DNA of 64,000 bases, from NCBI RefSeq assembly GCF_016313185.1, contig NZ_CP066218.1, positions 248,001-312,000 on the forward strand, read 5' to 3'. Source of the stretch: Mycolicibacterium baixiangningiae. Lineage in GTDB: Bacteria; Actinomycetota; Actinomycetes; Mycobacteriales; Mycobacteriaceae. This document shows positions 8,963 through 18,410 of this stretch, piece by piece. The notes below the pieces were generated by a model that was not told where the DNA came from, did no database searches, and saw only the letters and a list, made by a program, of their open reading frames with translations. Position 1 is the stretch's first letter; each line of letters opens with the position of its first letter. The translations under genes were made by a program, and so were the position numbers.

Positions 8963-10123
8963 CTAGATCCCGCCCCTGGCGACCAGTTGGGCGGCGATCA
9001 CATTGCGCTGGATCTCGTTGGTGCCCTCACCGACGATCATCAGCGGTGCGTCGCGCAAGTACCGCTCGACGTCGAATTCGGTGGAGTAGCCGTACCCGCC
9101 GTGGATCCGCACCGCGGTGAGCGCGATCTCCATCGCGACCTCGGAGGCGAACAGTTTGGCCATCCCGGCCTCCATGTCGGCGCGCTCACCGCTGTCGTAG
9201 CGTTCGGCGGCGTACCGGGTCAGCTGACGGGCCGCGGTCAACTTGGTCGCCATGTCCGCCAGGTAGTTGCCGATCGACTGGTGCTTCCAGATCGGCTGGC
9301 CGAAACTCTCCCGGTCCTGGGCGTAGCGCAGCGCATCCTCGAGCGCGGCCGTCGCCACCCCGAGCGCCCGCGAGGCCACCTGGATACGGCCGGTCTCGAG
9401 GCCCTTCATCATCTGCCCGAAGCCCTTACCGGGCACCCCGCCGAGAATCGCGGTCGCCGGGAGTCGGCAGTCGTCGAAGGTCAGCTCGCAGGTCTCCACA
9501 CCCTTGTACCCGAGCTTGGGCAGATCGCGCGACACCGTGAGCCCCGTCGTGCCCTGTTCGACGAGCACCACCGACATACCCCGATGGCGCGGGGTGGCGG
9601 CGGGGTCGGTCTTGCACAGCAGCGCGATCAGCCCGGACCGGCGCGCGTTGCTGATCCACGTCTTGGACCCGTTGACGACGAGCCCGCCGCCGTCGGCCGG
9701 CAGGGCAGTCGTGCCCATGTTCTGCAGGTCCGAGCCGCCTCCCGGTTCGGTCAGCGCCATCGTCGCGCGGATCTCCCCGCTGGCCATCCCCGGCAGGTAT
9801 GTGCGCTTCTGCTCCTCGGTGCCGAACAGGGTGAGCAGTTTGGCGACGACGGTGTGTCCACCCATCGCCCCGGCCAGGCTCATCCACCCGCGGGAGAGTT
9901 CCTGGGTGACCTCGACGTAGCAGGGGGTCGACACCGGGGAGCCGCCGTACTCCTCGGGGATCGCCAGCCCGTAGATGCCGATGCGCTTCATCTGCTCGAT
10001 CCACGCCTCGGGGTATTGGTTGGCGTGTTCGACCTCGCGCACGGTCGGCTTGACGTCGCGGTCCACGAACGCCCGGACCGTCTCGACCAGCATGGTCTCT
10101 TCTTCGCTCAATGGGCTGCTCAT
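8963..10123 (-). CDS. fadE3: Acyl-CoA dehydrogenase FadE3
   Basis: FAD-dependent alpha,beta-dehydrogenation of an acyl-CoA, the first step of a beta-oxidation round. The 386-residue protein has the three ACAD domains: N-terminal helices, the central beta domain with TEPGGGSDLQ and SKTWISNA, and a C-terminal helical bundle with ESFGQPIWKHQSI and IHGGYGYSTEFDVER. The catalytic base is expected at the Glu of GEGTNEIQ. The ATG at 10123 is preceded by AGGGGACC; in-frame codons up to 10171 would run through the promoter region. It is divergent from the Rv0216 hydratase, as in M. tuberculosis, and cotranscribed with a GntR gene. Together, dehydrogenase and hydratase would supply two consecutive beta-oxidation steps. 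Confidence 0.93.
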   Translation of the reverse strand: MSSPLSEEETMLVETVRAFVDRDVKPTVREVEHANQYPEAWIEQMKRIGIYGLAIPEEYGGSPVSTPCYVEVTQELSRGWMSLAGAMGGHTVVAKLLTLFGTEEQKRTYLPGMASGEIRATMALTEPGGGSDLQNMGTTALPADGGGLVVNGSKTWISNARRSGLIALLCKTDPAATPRHRGMSVVLVEQGTTGLTVSRDLPKLGYKGVETCELTFDDCRLPATAILGGVPGKGFGQMMKGLETGRIQVASRALGVATAALEDALRYAQDRESFGQPIWKHQSIGNYLADMATKLTAARQLTRYAAERYDSGERADMEAGMAKLFASEVAMEIALTAVRIHGGYGYSTEFDVERYLRDAPLMIVGEGTNEIQRNVIAAQLVARGGI

Positions 10124-10152
10124 GGTCCCCTGCCGCTCGTGCACACCGCAAA

Positions 10153-10167
10153 TGTACGGCCATATTG
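10153..10167. repeat. 15-bp direct repeat, copy 1 (fadE3/Rv0216 promoter)
   Basis: TGTACGGCCATATTG; its last three bases are the start of TTGACA (10165-10170), the likely -35 of the rightward hydratase gene. An exact second copy lies 55 bases on, at 10208-10222. Confidence 0.7.
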
Positions 10168-10200
10168 ACACAAGCGAACCGTGCGGTGCAGCATCGCCCT

Positions 10201-11196
10201 GTGACTTTGTACGGCCATATTGTAGGCGGCCCCTACTTCGACGACCTCACGGTGGGGCAGGTCTTCGACTCCGCGCCGTCCATGACGTTGTCGACGGGCG
10301 CCGCCGCCGTGCACCAGTCGATCCTCGGCGACCGGCTGCGCCTGGCGCTCGACGCCGATCTCGCTGCCGCGGTGACAGGCGCGACCGCACCGCTGGCCCA
10401 CCCGGGTCTGGTGTGTGACGTCGCGATCGGACAGTCGACGCTGGCGACCCAGCGCGTGAAGGCCAACCTCTTCTACCGCGGGCTGGCATTCCACCGCTAT
10501 CCCGTCCTCGGCGACAGCCTGTTCACCCGCACCGACGTGGTGGGCTTGAAGCAGAACGCGGCCAAACCGGGGCGCGCCCCGACCGGGCTCGCGGCGCTGC
10601 GGATGAGGACCGTCGACCAGCTCGGCCGCCTGGTGCTCGATTTCCACCGCTGCGCGATGCTGCCGTTGCGCGACGGCGCCCCGGACACCGGACACGCCGA
10701 CGATCTGTCGGCCGTCGGCACCGGGACACGGGTGCCCGATCCGACCGCGGAGTGGGATGCGGACGCCTACCGGACCCGCGTGCCGTCCTCGGCGTTCGAT
10801 CCGCAACTGGCCGGGACGGTGCTGCACAGCACCGCCGACGTGGTGAGCAGTGCACCGGAACTCGCCAGGCTCACGCTCAACATTGCCGCCACACATCATG
10901 ATTCGCGAGTCGACGGCACCAGGAGGCTGGTCTACGGCGGGCACACCATCGGCTTGGCGCTGGCGCAGGCCACCCGCCTGCTGCCGGATCTCGCGACGGT
11001 GCTGGCCTGGGAATCGTGCGATCACACCGGCCCCGTGCACGAGGGCGACACGCTCTACAGCACCCTGCACGTCGACGGGGCCACGCCGCTGCCAGGCGGT
11101 CGCGGCGGCGTGCTGAGGCTGCGGTCGCTGGTGTACGCCGTCGACACCGAGGACCGCCAGGTGCTGGAGTGGAAGTTCTCCGCGCTCCACTTCTGA
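10201..11196 (+). CDS. MaoC-like double-hotdog hydratase (Rv0216 family)
   Basis: A 331-residue protein with the length and double-hotdog layout of M. tuberculosis Rv0216, whose structure shows a fused pair of MaoC-type domains. Members hydrate enoyl-CoA thioesters, though the activity of Rv0216 itself is not firmly established. Motifs include YGHIVGGPYFDDLTVGQ at the start and YGGHTIGLALAQATRLLP in the second domain. The GTG at 10201 is chosen because TTGACA (10165-10170) and CAGCAT (10189-10194) predict transcription starting right at it, giving a leaderless mRNA. One copy of a 15-bp repeat sits just inside the coding region, encoding LYGHIV, where a bound repressor would block elongation. 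Confidence 0.88.
   Translation: MTLYGHIVGGPYFDDLTVGQVFDSAPSMTLSTGAAAVHQSILGDRLRLALDADLAAAVTGATAPLAHPGLVCDVAIGQSTLATQRVKANLFYRGLAFHRYPVLGDSLFTRTDVVGLKQNAAKPGRAPTGLAALRMRTVDQLGRLVLDFHRCAMLPLRDGAPDTGHADDLSAVGTGTRVPDPTAEWDADAYRTRVPSSAFDPQLAGTVLHSTADVVSSAPELARLTLNIAATHHDSRVDGTRRLVYGGHTIGLALAQATRLLPDLATVLAWESCDHTGPVHEGDTLYSTLHVDGATPLPGGRGGVLRLRSLVYAVDTEDRQVLEWKFSALHF
10208..10222. repeat. 15-bp direct repeat, copy 2 (inside hydratase start)
   Basis: Exact copy of 10153-10167, located at codons 3-8 of the hydratase gene. The two copies bracket the predicted promoter core, as a two-site operator would. Confidence 0.7.
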
Positions 11197-11200
11197 CGGC

Positions 11201-11256
11201 GAGCAGACACAGAATCGCCCTCTTCCGTGCCTCCGAACGCGATTCTGCGACTGCTC
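11201..11256. terminator. Stem-loop after the hydratase gene
   Basis: The arms 11201-11218 and 11239-11256 pair at 16 of 18 positions. There is no strong T-tract, which is usual for mycobacterial terminators. The distal arm is close to the promoter of the next gene (GACAAT at 11261-11266). Confidence 0.5.
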
Positions 11257-11272
11257 GCGGGACAATGGTGCG

Positions 11273-12376
11273 GTGAGTGCGTTCGCGATCCCGGCCGCGG
11301 TGCTCACGCATGCCGCAGAGATCGCATCGGTCCTGCCTGTCGATGTCGACGTGCCCGAGCTACTGACCGGGCGGGCCGCACTGCTCAGCCTGCCGCCGCC
11401 CGGCCGGATCTCGGCGGGCGGCGCGTCGCGGCTGCTGGCGGCGCGCGACGGGTGGTGCGCGCTGACGCTGTCGCGGCCCGACGACCTCGCCGCCGTCCCC
11501 GCCCTGCTCGAATCCGACGAGATCGGTTCCACCCCGTGGCCGGCGATCGGCGACTGGCTGGCGTCCCGGCCCGCGGAGACCGCGGTCGCGCGGGCGCGGC
11601 TGCTGGGGATGCCGGCCGCGGTGCTCGGCGAGACGCCTGCCGCGCAGCCCGTGATCGCGCGCGTCGGGCCGCCCGCGCAGCCGCGTACCTGGGCCGACCT
11701 GCTGGTGGTCGAGCTGGCGTCGATGTGGGCCGGACCGCTGTGTGGCCGGATGCTGGCTCGCGCCGGTGCGACGGTGGTCAAGGTCGAGACCCCGGCGCGG
11801 CCGGACGGCACCCGCGCCGGATCGCCCGAGTTCTTCGACTGGGTGAACAGTGGAAAGCTTTGCGTGACGGCTGATTTCGATCTTCCGGTCGAAGTGCGGG
11901 CGTTGCTCGCCGCCGCGGACGTGGTGATCGAGGGCTCGCGGCCTGCCGCATTGGCCCGACGGGGGCTGGGGCCGGACACCGTGCCCGCGCGCGACGGCCG
12001 GGTCTGGGTGCGCATCACCGGCCACGGCACCGCGGGGGAATGTGCCGACCGCGTGGCGTTCGGCGACGACGCCGCGGTGTCCGGCGGCCTGGTGGGCGGC
12101 ACGGATGCCGCGCCGCAGTTCATGGGAGACGCGATCGCGGACCCGCTCACCGGTCTGGGCGCCGCACACGCGGTGTTCGAGTCGCTGCGCCGCGGCGGCG
12201 GCGAGGTGCTCGACGTCGCCATGGCGGCCACCGCGGCACGTTACGCCACCCTGCCGGACCGGGGCACCGCCGAGGTGACGCCGCGCAAACCCGCCCCGTG
12301 CGCGCCCGCGTCGGGGCTCGGCGCCGACAACACCGTCGTCAGCGGGATCCTCGAAAGCCGTTCGCCCGCATGCTGA
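11273..12376 (+). CDS. CaiB/BaiF-family (class III) CoA-transferase-like protein
   Basis: A 367-residue protein. After about 125 residues resembling the small-domain end of the family, the class-III start motif appears as VVELASMWAGPLCGRMLARAGA with VVKVETP, followed by WVNSGK and DVVIEGSRP. GLVGGTD and GDAIADPLTGLGA are also typical. These enzymes move CoA between carboxylic acids through an aspartyl-CoA intermediate; the usual catalytic Asp cannot be placed confidently, so activity is uncertain. The GTG start lies six bases after GACAAT (11261-11266), predicting a leaderless transcript. The next gene, an amidohydrolase, overlaps its end by seven bases. Partner and substrate are unknown. Confidence 0.75.
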   Translation: MSAFAIPAAVLTHAAEIASVLPVDVDVPELLTGRAALLSLPPPGRISAGGASRLLAARDGWCALTLSRPDDLAAVPALLESDEIGSTPWPAIGDWLASRPAETAVARARLLGMPAAVLGETPAAQPVIARVGPPAQPRTWADLLVVELASMWAGPLCGRMLARAGATVVKVETPARPDGTRAGSPEFFDWVNSGKLCVTADFDLPVEVRALLAAADVVIEGSRPAALARRGLGPDTVPARDGRVWVRITGHGTAGECADRVAFGDDAAVSGGLVGGTDAAPQFMGDAIADPLTGLGAAHAVFESLRRGGGEVLDVAMAATAARYATLPDRGTAEVTPRKPAPCAPASGLGADNTVVSGILESRSPAC

Positions 12377-13647
12377 TCCAGCGCGCCACACTGCTCGACG
12401 GGACGCGGGCCGACATTCGGGTGCACGACCGCATCCACATCGTCGCCGAGACATTGGTGCCCGAACCTGGAGAGACCGTCCTGGACGCCGCCGGCGCCAC
12501 GGTGATCCCGGGTCTGCACGACCATCACGTTCATCTGCACGCCGCCGCAGCGGCCTTCGATTCGGTGCGCGTCGGGCCCGCCGACGTGGGGGACCGTGCC
12601 GGACTCATGCAGGCGCTGACGACCGCGACACCCGGCGACGACGGGTGGATCCGTGCCGTGGGGTACCACGAGGCGGTCGCCGGACCGCTGGACCGCGGGC
12701 TGCTCGACGACCTGACACCGTCGGTACCCGTGCGGGTGCAGCACCGCAGCGGGGTGCTGTGGACGGTCAACTCACCCGGGTTGGCGCGGCTCGGGCGCAG
12801 CGCTCACCCCGACGGCAGACTGCGCAGTGCCGATCCGGGGTGGAGCGCCGAACTCGAGCGCCGAGAGGTGCCGCTCGCGGAGCTCAGCCGGCAACTCGCG
12901 GGATTCGGCGTCACCGGGATCACCGACGCCACACCAGATCTCGAGGCCGACACACTTGCCGAAAGCGATATCGTGCAGCGCCTGCATGTCCTTGCCCCGG
13001 GTAAGCGCATCCTGCACGACGATGCCCTCGATCTCGACGAACTGGTGGCCTGGATCGCCGGCCGGCACGGCAGCGGTGTGCCCGTCGCGGTGCACTGCGT
13101 CACCGCGGCGCAACTGGTGGTCACGATCGCCGCGCTCCGCACCGCGGGCGTGCACCACCGGGATCGTGTCGAGCATGCCGCCGTGGTGCCCGACGACTGC
13201 ATCCAGGGTCTGGCGGACCTGGGCGTGACGGTGGTGACGCAGCCGAACTTCGTCGCCGAGCGCGGTGACGAGTACCTCGCCGACGTCCCGGCGGGAGAAC
13301 ACCACGAACTGTGGCGTGTCGCAACGCTACTGACCGCGGGCATCAATGTGGCATTCTCGACCGACACTCCCTTCGGTGCCGGCGATCCGTGGGCGGCGAT
13401 GCGGGGGGCCGTCGACCGGCGCACCCCCTCCGGCGCAGAACTGGGCGCCGACGAATGTATAGATGCCGCAACGGCATTGGCCCTGTTCCAGGGCACCGCC
13501 GAACACCCCACGACGCCGCGCACGATCACACCCGGACAGCCGGGCGACCTGTGCGTCCTGGACGGCTCGCCGCGGGCGGTCCTGGCCGAACTCGACCGTG
13601 ACCGGGTGGCCGCCACGATCATCGGCGGCAAAGCCGTCTCGCGGTAA
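12370..13647 (+). CDS. Amidohydrolase (YtcJ/amidohydrolase-3-like)
   Basis: A 425-residue metal-dependent hydrolase. PGLHDHHVHLH near residue 50 is the first metal motif. VAVHCVTA, RVEHAAVV and FSTDTPFG carry the later His and Asp ligands expected in the TIM barrel. The C-terminal GQPGDLCVLDG is the usual return to the small beta domain. The ATG at 12370 overlaps the upstream gene (TGA 12374-12376), so translation is probably coupled; a longer in-frame opening from 12040 lies inside the CoA-transferase gene and is rejected. The substrate could be an amide, lactone or cyclic imide; nothing here decides which. The following 96 bases hold no recognisable signal. Confidence 0.85.
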   Translation: MLIQRATLLDGTRADIRVHDRIHIVAETLVPEPGETVLDAAGATVIPGLHDHHVHLHAAAAAFDSVRVGPADVGDRAGLMQALTTATPGDDGWIRAVGYHEAVAGPLDRGLLDDLTPSVPVRVQHRSGVLWTVNSPGLARLGRSAHPDGRLRSADPGWSAELERREVPLAELSRQLAGFGVTGITDATPDLEADTLAESDIVQRLHVLAPGKRILHDDALDLDELVAWIAGRHGSGVPVAVHCVTAAQLVVTIAALRTAGVHHRDRVEHAAVVPDDCIQGLADLGVTVVTQPNFVAERGDEYLADVPAGEHHELWRVATLLTAGINVAFSTDTPFGAGDPWAAMRGAVDRRTPSGAELGADECIDAATALALFQGTAEHPTTPRTITPGQPGDLCVLDGSPRAVLAELDRDRVAATIIGGKAVSR

Positions 13648-13743
13648 CTCTTCGAGAGGCCGTGAGCGCGAATGCCGCTACCGGATGCCCCTGCTGCGCG
13701 ATCTCGACCAGGTGAAGGCGGGGCGACGGGGGACCGGCGAAGG

Positions 13744-14241
13744 TCACCCGAGCGCGTCGGGGCGGGTGGCGACGATCTGCTCGACATCGGCGCGCACCCG
13801 GTCGAGTTCGGCCCGTTCCTCCTCGGAGTATTCGCGCGCCGTGTCATCCAAGACGCAGACGGTGCCCACGACGCGTCCCTCCCCGTCGTGCACAGCCACG
13901 CCCAGATAGTTGTGAAGGCCGAACTCGGTCTCGTCCTCGTTGCCGGCGAACGTCTCGCTCTCCCGGGAATCCCGCACATAGAGGGTCTCATCGGTGTCGA
14001 CGACACGTTCGCAGTACAGCGGAGTGCGGCCGGCGTCCGCGCCGGCCTTCTTGCCGGCCGCCCCGACGGTGTAGTGCTGGGTGGCTTCCCCGGCGGTGGC
14101 GGCCACCACCATGGCGTCAGGCTCCGAACGCATCACCAGAACGGACTTGACCCCCAATGTGGCCGCCAGCGCTTCCATCTGCGGGGCGATCGCCGACAAT
14201 GCCGGCGTCGAATCGGTTGTGAAGGGCTCCGCTGGGCTCAT
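13744..14241 (-). CDS. GAF-domain protein
   Basis: A 165-residue single-domain protein. The GAF fold covers about residues 15-160, with LGVKSVLVMRSEPDAMVV at the start and LHNYLGVAVHDGEGRVVGTVCVLD near the end; TPLYCERVV carries its only Cys. GAF domains bind small ligands or sense redox state. Without an output domain, this one may modulate a partner or act as a methionine-sulfoxide-type enzyme, although the multiple Cys of that group are missing. TTGTGC, a 17-base spacer and CACAAT end six bases before the ATG, indicating a leaderless message. No partner gene is evident beside it. Confidence 0.75.
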   Translation of the reverse strand: MSPAEPFTTDSTPALSAIAPQMEALAATLGVKSVLVMRSEPDAMVVAATAGEATQHYTVGAAGKKAGADAGRTPLYCERVVDTDETLYVRDSRESETFAGNEDETEFGLHNYLGVAVHDGEGRVVGTVCVLDDTAREYSEEERAELDRVRADVEQIVATRPDALG

Positions 14242-14334
14242 AGCCGTATTGTGCGCACTATCCGGATACGGCACAACCGACCCCCGGCGGTCACGAGGTT
14301 TTGGCGGGCCAGGGCTCCTTCGCCGTCGTGTGAG

Positions 14335-16653
14335 TCAGTCCTCTTTGCGGATCAGCCGCCCGAGCGCTTCGCGGTCCGACGCCAGCAGTTCCTCGATGCG
14401 CGCGTGGTTGACGTCGGCGACGATGATCTCCCCGACGTCTTTGTGCACATCGCTGAAGATGCCGTGCGACTTCATCTTCTCGGTCTGGTAGACGTTGTCG
14501 TCGGTCGGCGTCACGTAGTACACCGCGTCGGCCTTGAACCGGTGCACCAACCACAGGTGCACCAGCGTCATCAGCCGCTTCTGGCGCAGCTTCTCGGCGT
14601 AGGTGTTCTGGTCACGCACCGTGAGGATGCTGCGGCCGTACCGGTCCTTGATGGGGTCGACCAGCACGTCGGCGAGCTTCTCCTCGCCGTCGGCCCGCTC
14701 CCCGTAGATGCCGAGCTCGAGCACCTCACCGCCGGCGCGCCGCGGGCGCAGCTGCACGCGGAGTTTCTCGTCGAGGCGATAGTGCTCGCTCCACAGTGCG
14801 AGCCAGTCCTCCAGCAGCTTCTTCGGCACCTCGGTCTGCACCAGGTGCTGATGCTGTGTGGAGCCCTTGCCCATCGCCTTCGTGGTGGCGGTGCGGCCGG
14901 ACGACGCCAGCAGTGCCGCATCGCTGCGGGGCCCGCCGACCAGCGTCTGCGGTGTGCGGTAAGGCGATTCGACCAGACGCATCTTGCGCTGCAGCCGGGC
15001 CAGCGCCAGCATGCCGTCCTGCCGCAGGGCGGTGGCGAACTCCTCGGAGGCCACCCCGTCGACCTGATGGCCGCCGTAGGTGATGAAGTTGAACACGAAG
15101 CCCATCCGGCCGAGTTCCTCGGGGAAGGCCCGCATCTCGTCGTCGGTCATACCGGTGGTGTCCCAGTTGAACGACGGCGAGAGGTTGTAGGCCAGCATCT
15201 TCTCCGGGTATTCGGCGTGGATGGCCTCGGCGAACTCCCTGGCGTCGGCGAGGTCGGCGGTCTTGGTCTCCATCCACAGGATGTCGGCGAACGGCGCGGC
15301 GGCCAGTTGTTTGGCGATCGCGTACGGAATGCCTCCGCGCAGTTGGTAATAGCCCTCGGGCGTCTTGGCGAGCTCGCAGTCCCACGCGACGTCGACGCCC
15401 AACTCCCTTGCCTTCTTCCCGGCGGTGTACAGCGACGCCCGCTTGGCGAACTGCGTCCACTCGTCGACGCCCATCGCGTACGCTTCGCCGTCGCCCTCGG
15501 CGAACTCGAGGCGGGCCGCCACCGCCTCGGCGTAGGTCTTGAGACCGGCGTCCTCCTCCCACGCGGCGATGAACTGCGATTCGACGTCGTCGTAGAGTGC
15601 GTCGTTGCTGGGGTCGCCGTCGTGCCGCCAGTGGTCGGCGGCCTTGGCGATGACGTCCGCAACACCGTTGCGCCGCAACCATTCCCGTGCCGTATCGTAC
15701 TCGCCGTCGGGCAGCCAGTACACGAGGTGGCCGTTGAGCGCGGTGACGCCGGCGTCGTAGAAGCTGCGCATCATGGCCAGGAAGCACGACTTGTACGACG
15801 GGATCGACAAGTTCGTCGCGCCGAGCAGGAAGGGCTGGTCGCGCTCGTCGGCGCGGCTGTCGATCAGGTTGGCCGCCTCGGCGTCGGTGCGGGCCACGAT
15901 GATGCCGGGCACGCCCATGATGTCGAGCTGGAAGCGTGCGGTGTTGAGCCGCTTGATCTGTTCGTCCGAGGGCACCAGCACCTTGCCGCCCTGATGGCCG
16001 CACTTCTTGGTACCCGGCCGCTGATCCTCGATGTGGTATCCGGGCACGCCGGCTTCGACGAAACGGCGAATCAGGTTGCGGATGTGCGGATCTCCGCCGT
16101 GCCCGGTGTCGGCGTCGGCGATGATGAACGGCCGGAAGTCGTACACCGGTGTGCTGGCACGCTGGGCCTCGTCCATGCGCAGCCGTAGGTACTGCTGGTT
16201 GCGGTCGGCGGTCAGCAGCGCCCGCACCAGGCCGGCGGCCTCGTCGGGCACCTGGCTCAACGGATAGCTGGCCAGGTCGGGGCCGGGATCCTCGTCTTTC
16301 GAGCCCTTGGCCGACGTCGCCCACCCGCCGAGGTAGATGCCCTCGATGCCCACCCGTTTCATGGTGACGGCCTGGCCGGGGGAGTAGGGGCCGAACGTCG
16401 TGATGCTCTTGCCGTGGGCGAAGAGTTCACGGAGGCGCGGGTAGAAGGCCGTCGCCGCCTCGCGCGCCACGGTGTGGTCGACGGGGATCGTGCCGCGCTG
16501 TTCGACGACCTGCCGGGCCGTGTAAAGCCGGATGATGCCCTCGAACCGCGGGCTGTCGACGTAGCGCTGAGTATCGGCGACGTCCCGGTCGAAGGACGAT
16601 GTGCCTCCGGATGTCATGTCCTGAGATGCTGTTCTTGATTCCGCGATGGTCAT
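14335..16653 (-). CDS. aceA: Isocitrate lyase, long form (ICL2/AceA2)
   Basis: Cleaves isocitrate to glyoxylate and succinate in the glyoxylate shunt; mycobacterial ICLs can also cleave 2-methylisocitrate in the methylcitrate cycle. The 772-residue length identifies the long ICL2 type (Rv1915/Rv1916 in M. tuberculosis) rather than the roughly 430-residue ICL1. The catalytic loop KKCGHQGGK lies near residues 214-222. DADTGHGGD and the insertion and C-terminal regulatory domain of ICL2 are present. The start at 16653 is set by GAGGAG eight bases upstream; an in-frame codon at 16797 lies beyond the divergent SDR gene start. Acetyl-CoA and propionyl-CoA are allosteric activators of the M. tuberculosis enzyme, notable next to a locus predicted to make propionyl-CoA. 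Confidence 0.95.
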   Translation of the reverse strand: MTIAESRTASQDMTSGGTSSFDRDVADTQRYVDSPRFEGIIRLYTARQVVEQRGTIPVDHTVAREAATAFYPRLRELFAHGKSITTFGPYSPGQAVTMKRVGIEGIYLGGWATSAKGSKDEDPGPDLASYPLSQVPDEAAGLVRALLTADRNQQYLRLRMDEAQRASTPVYDFRPFIIADADTGHGGDPHIRNLIRRFVEAGVPGYHIEDQRPGTKKCGHQGGKVLVPSDEQIKRLNTARFQLDIMGVPGIIVARTDAEAANLIDSRADERDQPFLLGATNLSIPSYKSCFLAMMRSFYDAGVTALNGHLVYWLPDGEYDTAREWLRRNGVADVIAKAADHWRHDGDPSNDALYDDVESQFIAAWEEDAGLKTYAEAVAARLEFAEGDGEAYAMGVDEWTQFAKRASLYTAGKKARELGVDVAWDCELAKTPEGYYQLRGGIPYAIAKQLAAAPFADILWMETKTADLADAREFAEAIHAEYPEKMLAYNLSPSFNWDTTGMTDDEMRAFPEELGRMGFVFNFITYGGHQVDGVASEEFATALRQDGMLALARLQRKMRLVESPYRTPQTLVGGPRSDAALLASSGRTATTKAMGKGSTQHQHLVQTEVPKKLLEDWLALWSEHYRLDEKLRVQLRPRRAGGEVLELGIYGERADGEEKLADVLVDPIKDRYGRSILTVRDQNTYAEKLRQKRLMTLVHLWLVHRFKADAVYYVTPTDDNVYQTEKMKSHGIFSDVHKDVGEIIVADVNHARIEELLASDREALGRLIRKED

Positions 16654-16772
16654 CGTGGCGCTCCTCGTCGAGCAGTTCCGATCCGGCCCCGCGACCCGGA
16701 GCCCTCCATCTGCCCGACGATACGACGGTCGGTGCGCGCGGGTGGTTACCTTGGACCAATGAAGGTCGAACC

Positions 16773-17561
16773 ATGAAGCTCGCCGGGTACACCGCACTCG
16801 TCACCGGCGCCAGCGGCGGCATCGGTGAAGAGTTCGCCACGCGGCTGGCGGCCGAGCGGGCCAATCTCATCCTCGTCGCGCGGCGCACCGATCGGCTCGA
16901 GGAGTTGCGCAGCCGGCTGCTCGGACGTCATCCCGGGATCGACATCGACGTCGTGTCGGCCGACCTGGGTGTGCCGGGGGCGGCGGCCGCGCTCGCACAG
17001 CAGGTGGAATCCCTCGGCCGCCACGTCGACGTCTTGATCAACAACGCCGGGATCGGGCTGCACGGCAGCTTCGCCGAACAGGACCCGGCGGCCAACGCCG
17101 CGCAGATCCAGCTGAACTGCGTCACCCTGGTCGAATTGACCGGCCACTTCCTGCCGGCGATGGTGGCCGCGAAGCGGGGTGTCGTCATCAACGTGGGGTC
17201 GACGGCCGCCTTCCAGCCCGTACCCAGCATGGCGGTGTACGGCGCGACCAAGGCGTTCGTGCTGTCGTTCTCCGAGGCGCTGTGGCAGGAGACCCGGGGC
17301 TCGGGCGTCAAGGTGCTGACACTGTGTCCCGGCGCCACCGAGACTGAGTTCTTCGACCGCACCGGCAAGAGTTTCATGACGCGCGGCCGCCAGACCTCCG
17401 CCCAGGTGGTCGACGTCGCGCTCAAGGCGCTCGACCGGCCGTTCCCCACCGTGGTCTCCGGACTGCAGAACCGGATTCTGGCGCTCGGCTACCGAATCGC
17501 CCCGCGTCCGGTGCTGGCGATGGTGTCCGAGCAGCTGATGAAGGCCAACGGGCAGGGCTGA
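16773..17561 (+). CDS. Short-chain dehydrogenase/reductase
   Basis: A 262-residue classical [11 protein letters not shown] is near residue 12, [12 protein letters not shown] suggests NADP binding, NNAGIGLHG is near 89, and YGATKAF carries the catalytic Tyr and Lys after the Ser of NVGSTAAF. The start at 16773 has GAAGG seven bases upstream. The gene is divergent from aceA with about 120 bases between them and ends ten bases before the convergent GntR gene. This branch of the family often reduces fatty or keto-acyl substrates. Nothing ties it to the microcompartment except position. Confidence 0.85.
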   Translation: MKLAGYTALVTGASGGIGEEFATRLAAERANLILVARRTDRLEELRSRLLGRHPGIDIDVVSADLGVPGAAAALAQQVESLGRHVDVLINNAGIGLHGSFAEQDPAANAAQIQLNCVTLVELTGHFLPAMVAAKRGVVINVGSTAAFQPVPSMAVYGATKAFVLSFSEALWQETRGSGVKVLTLCPGATETEFFDRTGKSFMTRGRQTSAQVVDVALKALDRPFPTVVSGLQNRILALGYRIAPRPVLAMVSEQLMKANGQG

Positions 17562-17571
17562 AACGGTCCGG

Positions 17572-18342
17572 TCAGACGGCGAGTTGGCTCTGCAGCGTCA
17601 CCGACGCGGTGTTGGCGTCCCGGCCCTTGCCGATGCCTCTGCCCTGTGCGGTGACGGCGAGGTAGATGCGGTCACCGCGGAACAGGTCGCGGGAGAATTC
17701 GCACGGCGTCCCGGCACTGTCATAGGTGATGCGTGTGATCAGCAGCAGCGCGGATTTCGGCTTCACCCCCAGCAGCGACGCCTCGCTGCTGGTGGCGGTG
17801 ACGGCCTCGATGCGTTCGTCGGCACGTTCCGGCACCAGACCGTACCGGCTTTCCAGGATCTCGTAGATCGAGCCGCCGAGTTGCTGTTCGAGCAGACCGG
17901 GGAACGTCTCGGCGGGGAACTGCGCGAGTTCGAGCGAGATCGGCGACCCGTCGGCGAGCCGGAGCCGCTGGATCTCGACCACGAAATCGCTGGGCTGCAA
18001 CCGCAATGCGGCCTGGGTGGCCTCGTCGACGGGTGCGATCTTCGTCGACAGCACCCGGGTCCCGGCGACGTACCCCTGATTCGCCAGGAACGCGGGAACG
18101 CCGACGACGTCGGCGAGGTTTCGTTCGACCTGCCCGTGGCTGATGAAGATGCCGCCGGCGCGCCCGATCACCCGGTGGACCATGCCGGCCTCCTCCAAGG
18201 CGGCCAGCACCTGCCGCAGGCTCGACCGGCTGGTGCCGTACCGCTCGGCGAGGTCGCGTTCGCTGCCCAGCTTCGCCCCGGGTGCACCCGCGTTGATGTC
18301 GGACACGATCCGGCGCCGCAACTCTTCGCTGTGCGTCGGCAC
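17572..18342 (-). CDS. GntR/UTRA regulator of the microcompartment locus
   Basis: A 256-residue transcription factor with a GntR winged helix (about residues 5-70; SERDLAERYGTSRSSLRQVL) and a UTRA effector domain (about 85-245). The GTG at 18342 has AGGGGAGGT correctly spaced upstream and is preferred to an in-frame start at 18381 inside the promoter. TAGAAT (18381-18386 on this strand) is a good -10, and TTGGTAGAACCAA (18369-18381) overlaps it and the predicted +1, so autoregulation is likely. A closely similar palindrome occurs at the divergent permease promoter 7 kb away. It is the last leftward gene of the BMC block, 68 bases beyond the SDR. The inducer is probably the amino alcohol or a pathway intermediate; that is inference. 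Confidence 0.88.
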   Translation of the reverse strand: MPTHSEELRRRIVSDINAGAPGAKLGSERDLAERYGTSRSSLRQVLAALEEAGMVHRVIGRAGGIFISHGQVERNLADVVGVPAFLANQGYVAGTRVLSTKIAPVDEATQAALRLQPSDFVVEIQRLRLADGSPISLELAQFPAETFPGLLEQQLGGSIYEILESRYGLVPERADERIEAVTATSSEASLLGVKPKSALLLITRITYDSAGTPCEFSRDLFRGDRIYLAVTAQGRGIGKGRDANTASVTLQSQLAV

Positions 18343-18368
18343 CGGCTGACCTCCCCTGTCGCGGTGAT

Positions 18369-18381
18369 TTGGTAGAACCAA
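18369..18381. promoter_or_regulatory. TTGGTAGAACCAA operator at the gntR promoter
   Basis: Palindrome with arms TTGGT and ACCAA around a 3-base centre; TGGTnnnACCA is the symmetry seen in FadR-type GntR operators. It overlaps the -10 of gntR. Eleven of its 13 bases recur at 25500-25512. Confidence 0.6.
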
Positions 18382-18410
18382 TTCTAGCGGCCGAACCTCG
18401 GCGGGCCGGG

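Noticed and set aside
12040..12369. N-terminal extension of the amidohydrolase
   Set aside because: It is Arg/Gly-rich shadow translation of the CoA-transferase gene. The ATG at 12370 begins the recognisable hydrolase fold.
13672..16188. 838-codon rightward frame over the GAF and aceA genes
   Set aside because: It lies antisense to isocitrate lyase with intact catalytic motifs. The product is low-complexity and runs across two leftward genes and their intergenic signal.
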